Shown: in pieces, positions 40,241 through 51,473 of the stretch
How the letters are laid out: each line of letters begins with the position of its first letter
Position numbering within the stretch: the first letter of the stretch is position 1
Origin: Hyphomicrobiales bacterium
GTDB lineage: Bacteria > Pseudomonadota > Alphaproteobacteria > Rhizobiales > NORP267
Direction: 5' to 3'
Length of the DNA: 64,000 nt
NCBI GenBank assembly: GCA_021775855.1
Contig: JAJFGZ010000059.1
Span: 1-64,000, forward strand
Notes under the pieces: model-generated
The model's input: the letters and a program-made list of their open reading frames with translations, nothing else
The model's database searches: none
What the model was told of the DNA's origin: nothing
Made by a program: the position numbers and the translations under genes

Positions 40241-41437
40241 ATGCGAGAAAATTTGACCGGCCCGGGCAATGACCAGGCAGAATCAACTGGAACCTTTTTT
40301 GCCCTGCGGATGAGCCTCGTTTATGGCGGCATCTTCCTGGTGATCGGGCTTTACATTCCGTTTTTCCCGGTTTGGCTGGATTCCCGTGGATTGTCTCCAC
40401 AGGAGATTTCACTGGTTTTGGCGGTATCCCTGTTTGCCAAACTCTTCACCAGCCCCATGATCGCCGCCTTTGCAGATCGGGTCGGCAATCGCCGGATGGT
40501 CATGACGGTGCTGGCAGCCGGTTCGACGCTGACCGCGATGTCGTTGTTCCTCGCCTCCGGATTTTTCACGATTCTGATAATAGTCGGGATTTTGACAATA
40601 TTCTCGAACCCGCTTTTGCCGCTAACCGAATCCGTTGCGATGGGTGGGGCTAGGGCGCGTGGCGTTGATTATGGCCGGATCCGGCTTTGGGGGTCGCTGA
40701 GCTTTATCGCAGCAAACCTGATCGGCGGATATCTGCTTGCGAGGTACGGCGTTGTGGCCGGATTGCCGCTGATTGTCGGGGCCTATCTGTTGACCTTTTT
40801 CACAACCCTTGGCTTGCCCGCGCCCGGGGGCCGGCGCGAGAATACGCTTAATTTCTCGGGTATATTTTCCGGATTTCGGATATTGGCGCGAGCGGATATC
40901 CTCGTGTTCCTGCTGCTCGCGGCCATATTGCAATCCAGTCACGCGGTCTATTATTTGTTCAGCACGCTTGCCTGGACCGCGCAGGGGATGTCGACACTGA
41001 CAGTTGGTGCCCTGTGGGCCATCGGCGTCGTTGCTGAAATCATTCTTTTCAACTGGTCGCGGCCGATTCTGACCAGGCTTGGCACCCACGGTCTGATGAC
41101 AGTGTCTGCTCTTGCCGTCATTCTGCGTTGGGCTCTGACCAGTCTGGAGCCATCGGTAACCTGGCTTTTCCCAATTCAGTTGCTGCATGGCATTACGTTT
41201 GGCGCGGCGCATTTAGCAGCGATCAATTTCATCGCAGACCGGGTCCGCCCCGACCTCGCGGCAACCGCGCAAACGGTCAATTTTGCGATCAGCGGCATAT
41301 TCATGTCGCTGGTGACAATCGCAGCGGGGCCAATTTATGCTGCGTTAGGAAGTGACGCCTATCTGGTCATGAGTGGTCTTGGCGGGTTTGTACTGATTTT
41401 CCTGGTATTGCAGACTTTGACAGGAAAAAGCTCCTAA
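40241..41437 (+). CDS. MFS transporter (3-phenylpropionate-type/LacY-like)
   Basis: VYGGIFLVIGLYIPFFPVWLDSRGLSPQEISLVLAVSLFAKLFTSPMIAAFADRVGNRR. Confidence 0.88.
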   Translation: MRENLTGPGNDQAESTGTFFALRMSLVYGGIFLVIGLYIPFFPVWLDSRGLSPQEISLVLAVSLFAKLFTSPMIAAFADRVGNRRMVMTVLAAGSTLTAMSLFLASGFFTILIIVGILTIFSNPLLPLTESVAMGGARARGVDYGRIRLWGSLSFIAANLIGGYLLARYGVVAGLPLIVGAYLLTFFTTLGLPAPGGRRENTLNFSGIFSGFRILARADILVFLLLAAILQSSHAVYYLFSTLAWTAQGMSTLTVGALWAIGVVAEIILFNWSRPILTRLGTHGLMTVSALAVILRWALTSLEPSVTWLFPIQLLHGITFGAAHLAAINFIADRVRPDLAATAQTVNFAISGIFMSLVTIAAGPIYAALGSDAYLVMSGLGGFVLIFLVLQTLTGKSS

Positions 41438-42414
41438 CCCCATAAATCCGGGCCGGGCGGCTGGATCGAACTGCCGTCGAATTCCAATCCCGGGCTGCGG
41501 TCCTGCGCCAGCAGCAGCGGGCCGTCGAGATCAACGTAGTCGGCTAATCCCGCGATATACATAGCCGGAGCCATGGAAAGCGAAGTGGCGACCATGCACC
41601 CGACCATGACGGCTAACCCGCGTTGCCGCGCTTGGCTGATCATCAGCACGGCTTCGGTCAGGCCACCGGTCTTGTCGAGCTTGACGTTGATGGCGTCATA
41701 TTTTCCGGAAATCGCACGCAAGCTTGCCAGCCCATGGACGCTTTCGTCGGCGCAGAGCGGGACCGTGTGAGGGAGACCGAGAAGCATTTCGTCCTGATCC
41801 GCGGGCAGGGGCTGTTCGATCAGTTCAACCCCGGCAACGGCACAGGCCTCGATCAGGGTTGTAAAATTGTCTGGCGACCAGGATTCATTGGCGTCCACGA
41901 TCAAGCGCGACCTTGGGGCGGCGGCACGCACCGCCGCAATCCGTTTCACATCGCCGTCCCCGCCAAGTTTTATCTTTAATAGCGGTCGGCTTGCTGCGCG
42001 CGCCGTTGCCGCGGCCATCATATCCGGCGTATCCAGGCTGATCGTGTATGCGGTCAGGACCGGGCCAGGCACGGGCACTTCCAGAATATCGCTGGCGGAC
42101 CGTCCGGTGGATTTTGCTTCAAGATCGATCAGCGCGCAATCGATGGCATTGCGAGCTGCGCCGGTCGGCATGGCCTGCCTCAAAGCATGCCGGTCCATAC
42201 CCTTTTCGATCGATTGGGTTTGGTCGCCAATTGAGCCGATTACACCGCTAACGGTCTCCTCGTATCGGGGATAGGGTACGCATTCCCCACGACCGGTCTT
42301 TCCCATTTCGATGATTTTGACGACGACAACACGAGCCTCGGCCTTGGTGCCGCGTGCAATGGTGAAACTGCCTGCGATTGGCCAGCTTTCGGTCGCGACT
42401 GAAATTGTGCGCAT
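41434..42414 (-). CDS. Dipeptide epimerase / N-acetyl-D-glutamate racemase-like enolase-superfamily enzyme
   Basis: LLKIKLGGDGD, LIVDANESW, ELIEQPLPADQDEML, VPLCADESVH, INVKLDKTGGLTEA. Confidence 0.87.
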   Translation of the reverse strand: MRTISVATESWPIAGSFTIARGTKAEARVVVVKIIEMGKTGRGECVPYPRYEETVSGVIGSIGDQTQSIEKGMDRHALRQAMPTGAARNAIDCALIDLEAKSTGRSASDILEVPVPGPVLTAYTISLDTPDMMAAATARAASRPLLKIKLGGDGDVKRIAAVRAAAPRSRLIVDANESWSPDNFTTLIEACAVAGVELIEQPLPADQDEMLLGLPHTVPLCADESVHGLASLRAISGKYDAINVKLDKTGGLTEAVLMISQARQRGLAVMVGCMVATSLSMAPAMYIAGLADYVDLDGPLLLAQDRSPGLEFDGSSIQPPGPDLWG

Positions 42415-42454
42415 TTGTTGACCTGTGACCTCAAGCCAAACAAAACATTTCGGT

Positions 42455-45400
42455 TTAGTCGAAACGGCCGCTTGCATGAGCGAGCATCAAATAGACCTTG
42501 CCGGTATCCGACGTCATGTAGGTTTGGGTCAGCATGTTGTCGCGGTCCTTGTCTTCGACGTCTTTGATCATGACCTCGAATTCGTCCACGTAGCGGTCGA
42601 CGGCACTGCGGAACTCATTTTCGCTGGTGTACTTGCGCCGGATGTCGTCGAAAGTGCGCTGGCCACGAATGTTATATAGACGGCGCGTGAAGACGTTTCG
42701 TTCGCCCGACTTGTAGCGGTTCCAGAGGTCCCCCGGCGCTTCGTGGTCGAGTGCCCGGGCCAGGTCCACAGAAATCGAATTCAGAGATTCCATCGTGTGC
42801 AAGCGAAATCGATCATCGCCGTTGCCCTGGTCGCGCTCGTTCGGGTGCGAATCCTTGTCTCGTTCAGAGGCGCGGGCGAGAAGTTCCTGCATCGACCAGT
42901 CGCTACCCTGCTCGCCTGGTCGTCCGGACTCTTCCGGGAGGGCTGATACAACCCGGCGGGCGGCTTCGAGGCGCGACGAGGTGTTTCCTTGCGCAGGCTG
43001 TTGCTGGCGCAGAGGCGGCCGCGGAGTTGGCTCAGCTGTTTGTATCGGTTGGGCTGGTGCGGCCCGGCTGGTGTCCAGGCCACCACCGTGGCGGGTTACG
43101 ATTGTAGACAGCTCGTCCAAGGCTCGGATCTGGTCGGAGACCATGCGCCGCATGGCGTTGGCTTGCTCTTCCGTTTCCCGGGGCAATTCGATCGCGTTGC
43201 GTCGCAATTCTTCGCGGGTCGAATCCAGGTCCTGGGAAATCTGCCGGACGGCATTGTGCATTTCCCGGGTCATGTCCTCGAAACCGGCCCGGGTATCCCC
43301 GATCACCTGGGCGATTTCATCGCGCATGGTGATATGCTGGGTACGGATGGCGGAGAGGGCGGATTCGTTTTCGGCTCCGGTTGTGGAGTTCATTCGCTCA
43401 AATTCGTCGCGGATAGTTTGCGACGATTGCGCTGCGCTGTCGCCGAGCAAAGCACCGATTTCCCGGGCGCGAGCTTCGGCGGTCGCGAGTGAATCTTCAA
43501 CGATGCCGGTATAGGTCCGCATCATCGTATCCACGTCTTCGGCCTTTTGAGACAGTGACGTTGTCAGGTTCGCAAGGGACTCGTGACGCTCCCGGAGGGC
43601 CGTATCCATTCGGCTATTGGAATCGGAAACGGCTTCAGCTGCTGCACTGAGAGCTTTGCCCTGGTCCTCGAACCGCGACGATAGTTGCGAAATATCCTTT
43701 AAAACGATCCCGGATACTTCCTGCAGGGCCAGAACCTGGGTTTCCATGCGGGCGCTGGTGCTGGCGGTCTCGTTGGTGGCGGATTCGATCGTCGTGCGGA
43801 AGGTATCGGCGCGATCGCCAAGACCCTGCTCGATCGCGGTCAGATGATCACCAGCGGATGCCAGAACGTCCTGCAAATCCTTGTTGGCACCAGAGAGCCG
43901 TGAAACAACCTCGGTAAAATTCTTGGCGACGCCCTGGTCTGTCGTCATCATGGCTTCGACCACTTGCTCACCATGTTCAACCATTTTGCGAGTCAGCTCG
44001 GCACCGGTGGAGGTCAAATGTTGACTGATATCGCCGGTTTTTGCGGAAATATTCTGTACGATTTCTGCACCTGCTAGGGCGAGACCTTTGGAAGCTTCGC
44101 TGCCCTTCTGCTCAATTGCCCGGGCAACGGCATCGCCGGTCTTGCTGATCGTCGATATGCGGGCGCCAAGGGCTTCAGCGTGGTTGACCAGGGTCTGATC
44201 CAACTCGCCGGTTTTTGCAGTAAGCAACGCGGTCAATTCACTGCTGTTAGACGCGAGCGATGCGGTCAATTCACTGCTGTTGGACGCAAGGGATGCAGTC
44301 AATTCACCGCTCTTGGAAGCAAAGGTTTTGCTGATTTCTTCGGTCTTTGCGCTAAGAGAATTGACCAGCCCGGAACCGCCAGAATCGATCACCTGGCTCA
44401 TTTCCCCGATGCGCGAAAGAAGGAGGTTGTTCATCTCACCGGCGCGGTCGGAAAGAGTAGTCCCGACCGATTCAATCTGCCGGGACATGGAGTCTTCGAG
44501 CTGGCTGGCCTGGCTCGCGAAACGATCGGCAACTTCGACCCCGCGTGTCGCCAGGGTATTGTCAATAGAGCCCAGCGATTGGGTGAGGTTGGCATTGATT
44601 TCGTTACCACGGCTATTCAGGTTGTTCAGCAATTCACCTCCCGCGCGGGCCAGGGTGTGGCTGATTTCGGTCGAGCGTTCCCCAAGCACCTCGTTGATCC
44701 GCCCGGCCTGGGCGTCAAGCCGGTTGTTCAATTCTTCAGAATGGGCGCCTAGGGTCTCGCCAACCTTGGCATTGTGCTGCACGAGCATCTCTTGTGCTTT
44801 GCCCATCGTGTTGCTCAGTGCGTTGCCAACTTCGGCGCCGGCGTTGCTAATCGTGCCAACGACTTCGGCTGAATATTGCTGCAGCTGTTGACCCATCTCG
44901 GATGTGCGGGCAATCAGGGTTTCGCTCAATTCGACGTTCCGCGTACCCATTATTTCGGCGATCGCGGTTCCAGCCTGGCTCAGATCTTCAGTCAGCTCCG
45001 CTTTGCGGGACTCGAAACTTTCAAAGATATCGGTCGTTGATTTATCCAGCGTTTCGGAAATTTCGTTTGCTTTACCGGCAAGAGATTCGACAAGGTTGGT
45101 GCCTCGCGCCAAAAGAGTTTCGGACACATTATCGCCGGTTGAAGAAATTGCGGACGTAATTTGGGCTGCGCGCAATTCCATCGTTTCGGTTAGCTGGTCA
45201 CCGGCGGTGGTGATCGCAGCCGCAATGCGCTGGGTGACATTATCGATGTCTGTGTTGAACCCTTCGTGGGATGTTGAAATCTGTTCGCGCAGGGCCTGCG
45301 AATGGGTCTTGATGGTCTCGCGCTCTGAGACAAGTTCTTCGACCAGGCCCTTGATACGGATTTCGTTGTCGCCGTAGGCGCGCTCAAGGGCGGAGACTTC

Positions 45401-46147
45401 GCCATGGACCAGGGCTTCGAGCTCCCCGGCGCGTGCGAGCGCACGCTCGACACCATCACCCATCGCGGCAACTTCGCGGCGTACAGCCTGTCCGACAGAA
45501 GCGACCGCATCCTTGGCAACGCCTTCGGGTTCAGCAAGTCGGGCGGCGACTTCGGTCATTGACTGGGCGACCAGGCGCAATCCCTGCGCACGCCGGACCA
45601 GAACGGCCAGTACAAAGAAAAACAGAATTGGGACGATGACTACCGTCGTCAGTGTCAGCAGAGCAGGCGACGCGAGGTAGTCGCGCAAACTGGATATAGC
45701 CGTCATTTCGTCGCGCAATATCACCCAGCCATAGGTCAGACCGGAAATCAGCCAGACCGACGAGATCAAAAGAGCCGCCCAATAGGGGGTCTTGGCAGGT
45801 TGGCGCTGGAGCGAATAGATCATGCTGCCGACCGAGGCGCGGTCGTCATTTGCCGGTCCGCTCCGGGGCAAGGGAGATTCAACATTCGCTCCGGGCTCGT
45901 CGGGTACGGAAATGGCGGCCTGGGTGACGGCTTCGCTCAGGGAGGAAGCTATCGCGGAGTCGAGATCAGTCGAATTACTGGGTAGTTCAACACCAGAATC
46001 CCTGGCGTCAGATGTCGTGCCACTGGTGTTTTCCCTTGCGTCCATCTCGGCCTGCATCTCGACCTGGACTTCGGTAATCGCCGATTCGATCTGATCTTCG
46101 GCTAATTCCGTTTCACTCTTGTCCGACTTTGGTAAATTACGCGCCAT
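42455..46147 (-). CDS. Large membrane-anchored coiled-coil repeat protein (apolipoprotein-like helical repeats)
   Basis: 1230 aa. Two TM-like segments (YWAALLISSVWLISGLTYGWVIL; LLTLTTVVIVPILFFFVLAVLV), then about 800 aa of degenerate helical repeats and a conserved-looking C-terminal domain. Confidence 0.75.
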   Translation of the reverse strand: MARNLPKSDKSETELAEDQIESAITEVQVEMQAEMDARENTSGTTSDARDSGVELPSNSTDLDSAIASSLSEAVTQAAISVPDEPGANVESPLPRSGPANDDRASVGSMIYSLQRQPAKTPYWAALLISSVWLISGLTYGWVILRDEMTAISSLRDYLASPALLTLTTVVIVPILFFFVLAVLVRRAQGLRLVAQSMTEVAARLAEPEGVAKDAVASVGQAVRREVAAMGDGVERALARAGELEALVHGEVSALERAYGDNEIRIKGLVEELVSERETIKTHSQALREQISTSHEGFNTDIDNVTQRIAAAITTAGDQLTETMELRAAQITSAISSTGDNVSETLLARGTNLVESLAGKANEISETLDKSTTDIFESFESRKAELTEDLSQAGTAIAEIMGTRNVELSETLIARTSEMGQQLQQYSAEVVGTISNAGAEVGNALSNTMGKAQEMLVQHNAKVGETLGAHSEELNNRLDAQAGRINEVLGERSTEISHTLARAGGELLNNLNSRGNEINANLTQSLGSIDNTLATRGVEVADRFASQASQLEDSMSRQIESVGTTLSDRAGEMNNLLLSRIGEMSQVIDSGGSGLVNSLSAKTEEISKTFASKSGELTASLASNSSELTASLASNSSELTALLTAKTGELDQTLVNHAEALGARISTISKTGDAVARAIEQKGSEASKGLALAGAEIVQNISAKTGDISQHLTSTGAELTRKMVEHGEQVVEAMMTTDQGVAKNFTEVVSRLSGANKDLQDVLASAGDHLTAIEQGLGDRADTFRTTIESATNETASTSARMETQVLALQEVSGIVLKDISQLSSRFEDQGKALSAAAEAVSDSNSRMDTALRERHESLANLTTSLSQKAEDVDTMMRTYTGIVEDSLATAEARAREIGALLGDSAAQSSQTIRDEFERMNSTTGAENESALSAIRTQHITMRDEIAQVIGDTRAGFEDMTREMHNAVRQISQDLDSTREELRRNAIELPRETEEQANAMRRMVSDQIRALDELSTIVTRHGGGLDTSRAAPAQPIQTAEPTPRPPLRQQQPAQGNTSSRLEAARRVVSALPEESGRPGEQGSDWSMQELLARASERDKDSHPNERDQGNGDDRFRLHTMESLNSISVDLARALDHEAPGDLWNRYKSGERNVFTRRLYNIRGQRTFDDIRRKYTSENEFRSAVDRYVDEFEVMIKDVEDKDRDNMLTQTYMTSDTGKVYLMLAHASGRFD
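44231..44329 (-). repeat. Three tandem 33-bp repeats within the coiled-coil gene
   Basis: GGTCAATTCACTGCTGTT... units begin at 44231, 44264 and 44297, encoding ELTASLASNSS-type 11-aa repeats. Confidence 0.9.
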
Positions 46148-46490
46148 GCTATATTCCCACCGCTGTTTGCATGTTTGTATTCCAAAAAACCGTATTATAT
46201 CAATCGATTATATGTATAATCAAAGGTAAATTCTCCGCAATTCTCGTGTCCGCGCGTTGATCAAGATTGGGCCTGACGCCGGTGCTTGGTATCCTAGTCA
46301 CGTAAATGACGCAGGAAAACCTAATTCTGAACAAATCATTAACGGTAGATTGCGGCTGGAATAGGCCTGAACCGGATCAGCCTCTTAACCAGATGTTATG
46401 GCGTTTGTGCGACCCTAAATTCGGGTGTAGTGGGACTGCAAACTGTTGCCCCGCTACGGAATGTGTTTGTTCTTTTGTTGGGGTACCAAA

Positions 46491-46886
46491 ATGGTTTCCG
46501 CGCGTACCGCATCGGCTCGGAAAGCCGGTCATTCACCTGATCCTGTCGTTCGTCCCGTGGATCTGGTTCATCTCTCCCATTATACACTTGGTGATACGGA
46601 ACTTGAGCGTGAAGTGCTGCAATTGTTCCAGGCACAGTCCAGTATCTATCTGGAACGCCTGAAATCGGCCGCTAAAGCTCAAGACTGGCGTGATGCTGCA
46701 CACACCATCAAGGGGTCTGCAAAGGGCATAGGCGCCTGGCGCGTGGCCGAGACCGCTGAGGTCGCTGAACTGGCCCGCTCCTGCCCAAAAGGCAAGGCTG
46801 CCGTGAAAGCGCTCAACGAGCTGGAACAATGCGTTGAAGAAACCAACTCGTTCATCTCCAGCCTACTGTCCCAGGGTTCAGTCTAG
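46491..46886 (+). CDS. Stand-alone Hpt (histidine phosphotransfer) protein
   Basis: DAAHTIKGSAKGIGAWRVAETAEVAE (HxxKG motif). Confidence 0.88.
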   Translation: MVSARTASARKAGHSPDPVVRPVDLVHLSHYTLGDTELEREVLQLFQAQSSIYLERLKSAAKAQDWRDAAHTIKGSAKGIGAWRVAETAEVAELARSCPKGKAAVKALNELEQCVEETNSFISSLLSQGSV

Positions 46887-46903
46887 TTCCGGATTGGCTT
46901 AAT

Positions 46904-47773
46904 TCAGCCTTGCACACCGGCTTTGGCGGTGAGCAGGATGTCCGCGAATTCGGCGAAGCCGTCGCCGCCACCACCTTTGGTCACGAATGCGGGACCGGTA
47001 TTTAGTCTGTCGCGGAATTCCATGATATTCGCGACCCCGATGCTGAGATCGAAAAATTCAAACATCGGGTCGTCGTTCGGAGAATCGCCGAGAAAAACGA
47101 TTGTCTCATTGGCAGTATCGATATCGATCCTGAATTCTTCGCTCAGCAGAAGCCGGGTCATGGCGAGCTTGTTGTAGTCGCCAAACCAGCCATTGACGTG
47201 GATCGAACTGACCTTGGCTTGGGCGCCATGAGCTTCAAATATCCCGACAATCCCGTCAATATCTGCGGCCGACAGTGGTGCGACATCCTCGCGGAAATCG
47301 ATTGCCAGATCAGCGTCCCGATAGGTTTGGTCGGACGCCAAAGCCGTGCCTGGGATTTTTGCTAAAATTTCGTCACGGATTTTATCGAGCTTTTGCCTGT
47401 CGGCAACGCGTTCGGCTTCGGACTTCCAGAAAGCGCGGATCAGCTTGCCCCTGTCGGTATCGTAGCGGAAATAGAGCGCGCCGTTTTCCCCGACAATCCC
47501 GTCGACTGGCCACATCCGCGCAATATGGTCACACCATCCACCCGGCCGGCCAGTTACAGGGATGACCATGAAACCGGCCCGCTTAAGATTTTCCAGCGCC
47601 GAATACGCAACCGCTGGCAGCCGGCCATCGTGCGTCAGGGTATCGTCGATGTCGGTCAAAACCACCCGCACGGATTGAAGCCGCTCCGCGCCAAGTTGAT
47701 CTATCGGCTGAAAACGTGCTGGCATACCGGGTATCGTCTCCGCTATCGAATGGCCGTCACGAGACGAACCCAT
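46904..47773 (-). CDS. HAD-superfamily hydrolase (Cof/mannosyl-3-phosphoglycerate phosphatase-like)
   Basis: VVLTDIDDTLTHDGRLP, VTGRPGGW, FLGDSPNDDPMFEFF. Confidence 0.88.
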   Translation of the reverse strand: MGSSRDGHSIAETIPGMPARFQPIDQLGAERLQSVRVVLTDIDDTLTHDGRLPAVAYSALENLKRAGFMVIPVTGRPGGWCDHIARMWPVDGIVGENGALYFRYDTDRGKLIRAFWKSEAERVADRQKLDKIRDEILAKIPGTALASDQTYRDADLAIDFREDVAPLSAADIDGIVGIFEAHGAQAKVSSIHVNGWFGDYNKLAMTRLLLSEEFRIDIDTANETIVFLGDSPNDDPMFEFFDLSIGVANIMEFRDRLNTGPAFVTKGGGGDGFAEFADILLTAKAGVQG

Positions 47774-47909
47774 TTTTCCTGATTTTCCAAGCTAAAATTC
47801 CTTGATATCAAATTCTAGTCTCTGGACTTGGTGGGAAACGAACGATACGACAGTTCGCTTGAAAACTCGTAAGCGGGTTGCACAACTTTTCTTCGCTGGA
47901 CCTGAATTA

Positions 47910-48230
47910 ATGGCAAAAATTACATACGTACAAACCGACGGCAGCAAGCAGACGATTGATGCCGAAAATGATTCCACGGTCATGGAAACCGCGGTTAAAA
48001 ACCAGGTGGCGGGGATCGATGCCGATTGCGGCGGGGCGTGCGCCTGCGCAACCTGCCATGTCTATGTCGCGGATGAGTGGATCAAGATCACCGGCGCGCC
48101 GTCTGAAATGGAAGAGGACATGCTTGATTTCGCCTACGACATTCGCGATTCAAGCCGACTGTCGTGCCAGCTCAAGGTGAGCGATGAACTTGATGGACTA
48201 GTTGTTCATATTCCCGAGCAACAGGGATAG
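47910..48230 (+). CDS. 2Fe-2S ferredoxin of the P450/adrenodoxin type
   Basis: [17 protein letters not shown]...SRLSCQLKV. Confidence 0.92.
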   Translation: MAKITYVQTDGSKQTIDAENDSTVMETAVKNQVAGIDADCGGACACATCHVYVADEWIKITGAPSEMEEDMLDFAYDIRDSSRLSCQLKVSDELDGLVVHIPEQQG

Positions 48231-49310
<1,080 letters not shown>

Positions 49311-49320
49311 TCCGGTCTGC

Positions 49321-51378
49321 TCAGAAATCCTTGCAGAGCCGTAATGCGTCGTAGATCGCGGCGTGGATGTTGCGGGAGGATATGGCGTCACCGATCCGGT
49401 ACAACCGGAAATTACCGTCCTCATTTCCAACCAGTTCTTGTGGCTGTCCGTTGATCAGGGCGCGGTAATCTACGGCGCCTTTATTGATCGACGTATCTTT
49501 CAGTTCAAAATACAGATCGTCCAGGGGCAGGGTACCGTGTTCGACCACGATCTGGTCGGCCAGACGGTTCGAATTTTTAACATCGCCATAATCGCTCGAT
49601 AGCTTGGCCACCAATTTATTGCCGTCTTGCGCGACCGATCGGACCCGGGTGTTGATGGTGATCCGGGTGCCGCATTCCTGGAAGGCGCGGGCATAGTGGA
49701 CATGGTTCAGGCCGCCGATTTCCGGAGCAAAGAAGCGCTCTGGCGTGACGACTTCAAGATCGGACCCGGCGCGGGCGATCATCTCCGCCGTTTGCATACC
49801 GGAATGAGCCCCGTTATCGTCATAGAGGATAACCGTCTCGCCGGGTTTGATGTCGCCGGACAGAATGTCCCAGCTGCTCACAACATGCTCGTTGCCGTTC
49901 TTGAGGATATCCGTATTAGGCAAACCGCCCGTAGCGATGACGACGATGTCGGGACCCGTTCCCTGAACATCGGTGGCTTCGGCAAAGACGTTGTAGCGGA
50001 AGTCGACGCCGAGCCTTGCGCATTCCGCGAGCCGCCAGTCGATAATGCCCGCCATGGCCGACCGCCGGGGGAGCCGCGTGATCAGGTTGATCTGGCCGCC
50101 CGCCCGGTCGCCGGCTTCAAACACGATCACCTCGTGGCCGCGCTCGGCTGAGACTCTTGCGGCTTCCAGCCCGCCTGGGCCAGCTCCGATGATCGTCACC
50201 CGTTTCCGGGGACCGGTTGTCTTTTCAATAAATTGCGGCATTGAGGCCTCGCGCCCCGTGGCCGCGTTATGGATGCAGGCCGTGTCGCGGCCCTCGTAAA
50301 TGCGGTCGAGGCAGTAGGTCGCACCAACGCACGGCCGGATTTCTGTTTCACGGCCCGCCCGGGTTTTGCTGGCGATATGAGGATCGGCGATATGCGCCCG
50401 GGTCATCCCGACCATATCCAGCTTGCCGGACGCAATCGCATGGCGCGCGGTTGCGATATCATCGATCTTGGCGGCATGGAATACCGGGAACTTGGTCTCG
50501 GTGCGGATTGCACCCGAAAAATCCAGATGGGGCGCAGATGCCATGCCCTGTACGGGGATTACTCCCGTCAACGCAGCGTCAGTGTCGATATGGCCACGGA
50601 TCACGTTGAGAAAGTCAATTTGCCCAGTGGCGGTCAGTCGCCGTGCAATTTCCAGTCCGGTTTCAGTGTCGAAGCCTTCATCCCAGGCTTCATCAAGCGC
50701 CAGACGGATACCGACAATGAAATCGGGGCCAACGCGGTCACGCACGGCATTGAGAACGCGGAAGGTGAAGCGCAACCGGTTGTCGAGGCTGCCGCCAAAT
50801 TCGTCGTCGCGCCGGTTGGTGGCGGGAGACCAGAATCCGTCCAACAGATGACCATAGGCTTCTATTTCGAGGCCGTCGAGACCGGCAGCCTTCATGCGTT
50901 CAGCAGCGCAAGCATAGTCCGATATAATACGCTCGATATCCCAATCCTCGATCTCCTTCGGGAAGGCCCGGTGGGCGGGTTCGCGTATCGGCGAGGGGGC
51001 AACCACAGGGAGCCAGTCACCATAGTTCCAACCGGTACGCCGTCCGAGATGCGTGATCTGGATCATCACGGCGGCACCATGCTCGTGACACTGGTCAGTC
51101 AGGTCGCGGAGCGCGGGCACGATCTCATCACGGTAAGCGTGAAGGTTACCGAACGAGGGCGGTGAATCCTGGGAAACAATCGCGGATCCGGCGGTCATGG
51201 TCAGGGCAATGCCGCCCTTCGCTTTCTCTACATGATAAAGCCGATATCGTTCCCCCGGCAGGCCGTCCTCGGAATAATTTGGTTCGTGGGCCGTAGACAT
51301 CAGGCGGTTTTTAAGCGTCAGATGCTTTAGCTGGTAAGGCTGGAATAGCGGATCGGTCTCAGCGGAATATGTAGACAT
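49321..51378 (-). CDS. OYE-type flavin oxidoreductase (N-methylproline demethylase/TMADH-like)
   Basis: FQPYQLKHLTLKNRLMSTAHEPNYSEDGLP, AAGLDGLEIEAYGHLLDGFWSPATNRRDDEFGGSLDNRLRF; C-terminal FAD domain VTIIGAGPGGLEAARVSAERGHEVIVFE. Confidence 0.88.
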   Translation of the reverse strand: MSTYSAETDPLFQPYQLKHLTLKNRLMSTAHEPNYSEDGLPGERYRLYHVEKAKGGIALTMTAGSAIVSQDSPPSFGNLHAYRDEIVPALRDLTDQCHEHGAAVMIQITHLGRRTGWNYGDWLPVVAPSPIREPAHRAFPKEIEDWDIERIISDYACAAERMKAAGLDGLEIEAYGHLLDGFWSPATNRRDDEFGGSLDNRLRFTFRVLNAVRDRVGPDFIVGIRLALDEAWDEGFDTETGLEIARRLTATGQIDFLNVIRGHIDTDAALTGVIPVQGMASAPHLDFSGAIRTETKFPVFHAAKIDDIATARHAIASGKLDMVGMTRAHIADPHIASKTRAGRETEIRPCVGATYCLDRIYEGRDTACIHNAATGREASMPQFIEKTTGPRKRVTIIGAGPGGLEAARVSAERGHEVIVFEAGDRAGGQINLITRLPRRSAMAGIIDWRLAECARLGVDFRYNVFAEATDVQGTGPDIVVIATGGLPNTDILKNGNEHVVSSWDILSGDIKPGETVILYDDNGAHSGMQTAEMIARAGSDLEVVTPERFFAPEIGGLNHVHYARAFQECGTRITINTRVRSVAQDGNKLVAKLSSDYGDVKNSNRLADQIVVEHGTLPLDDLYFELKDTSINKGAVDYRALINGQPQELVGNEDGNFRLYRIGDAISSRNIHAAIYDALRLCKDF

Positions 51379-51473
51379 GGAACTTGCTCGAGTTGGATTT
51401 GCTCCAATCAGACTAGTTCACACCCGCGCTATTGCGCAATCGATTGATCGCCGGAACACGGAGGGTCTTGAAC

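Noticed and set aside
44231-44329. Short regular repeats considered as a CRISPR-like array
   Set aside because: Units are contiguous with no unique spacers and are in frame with a coiled-coil protein.
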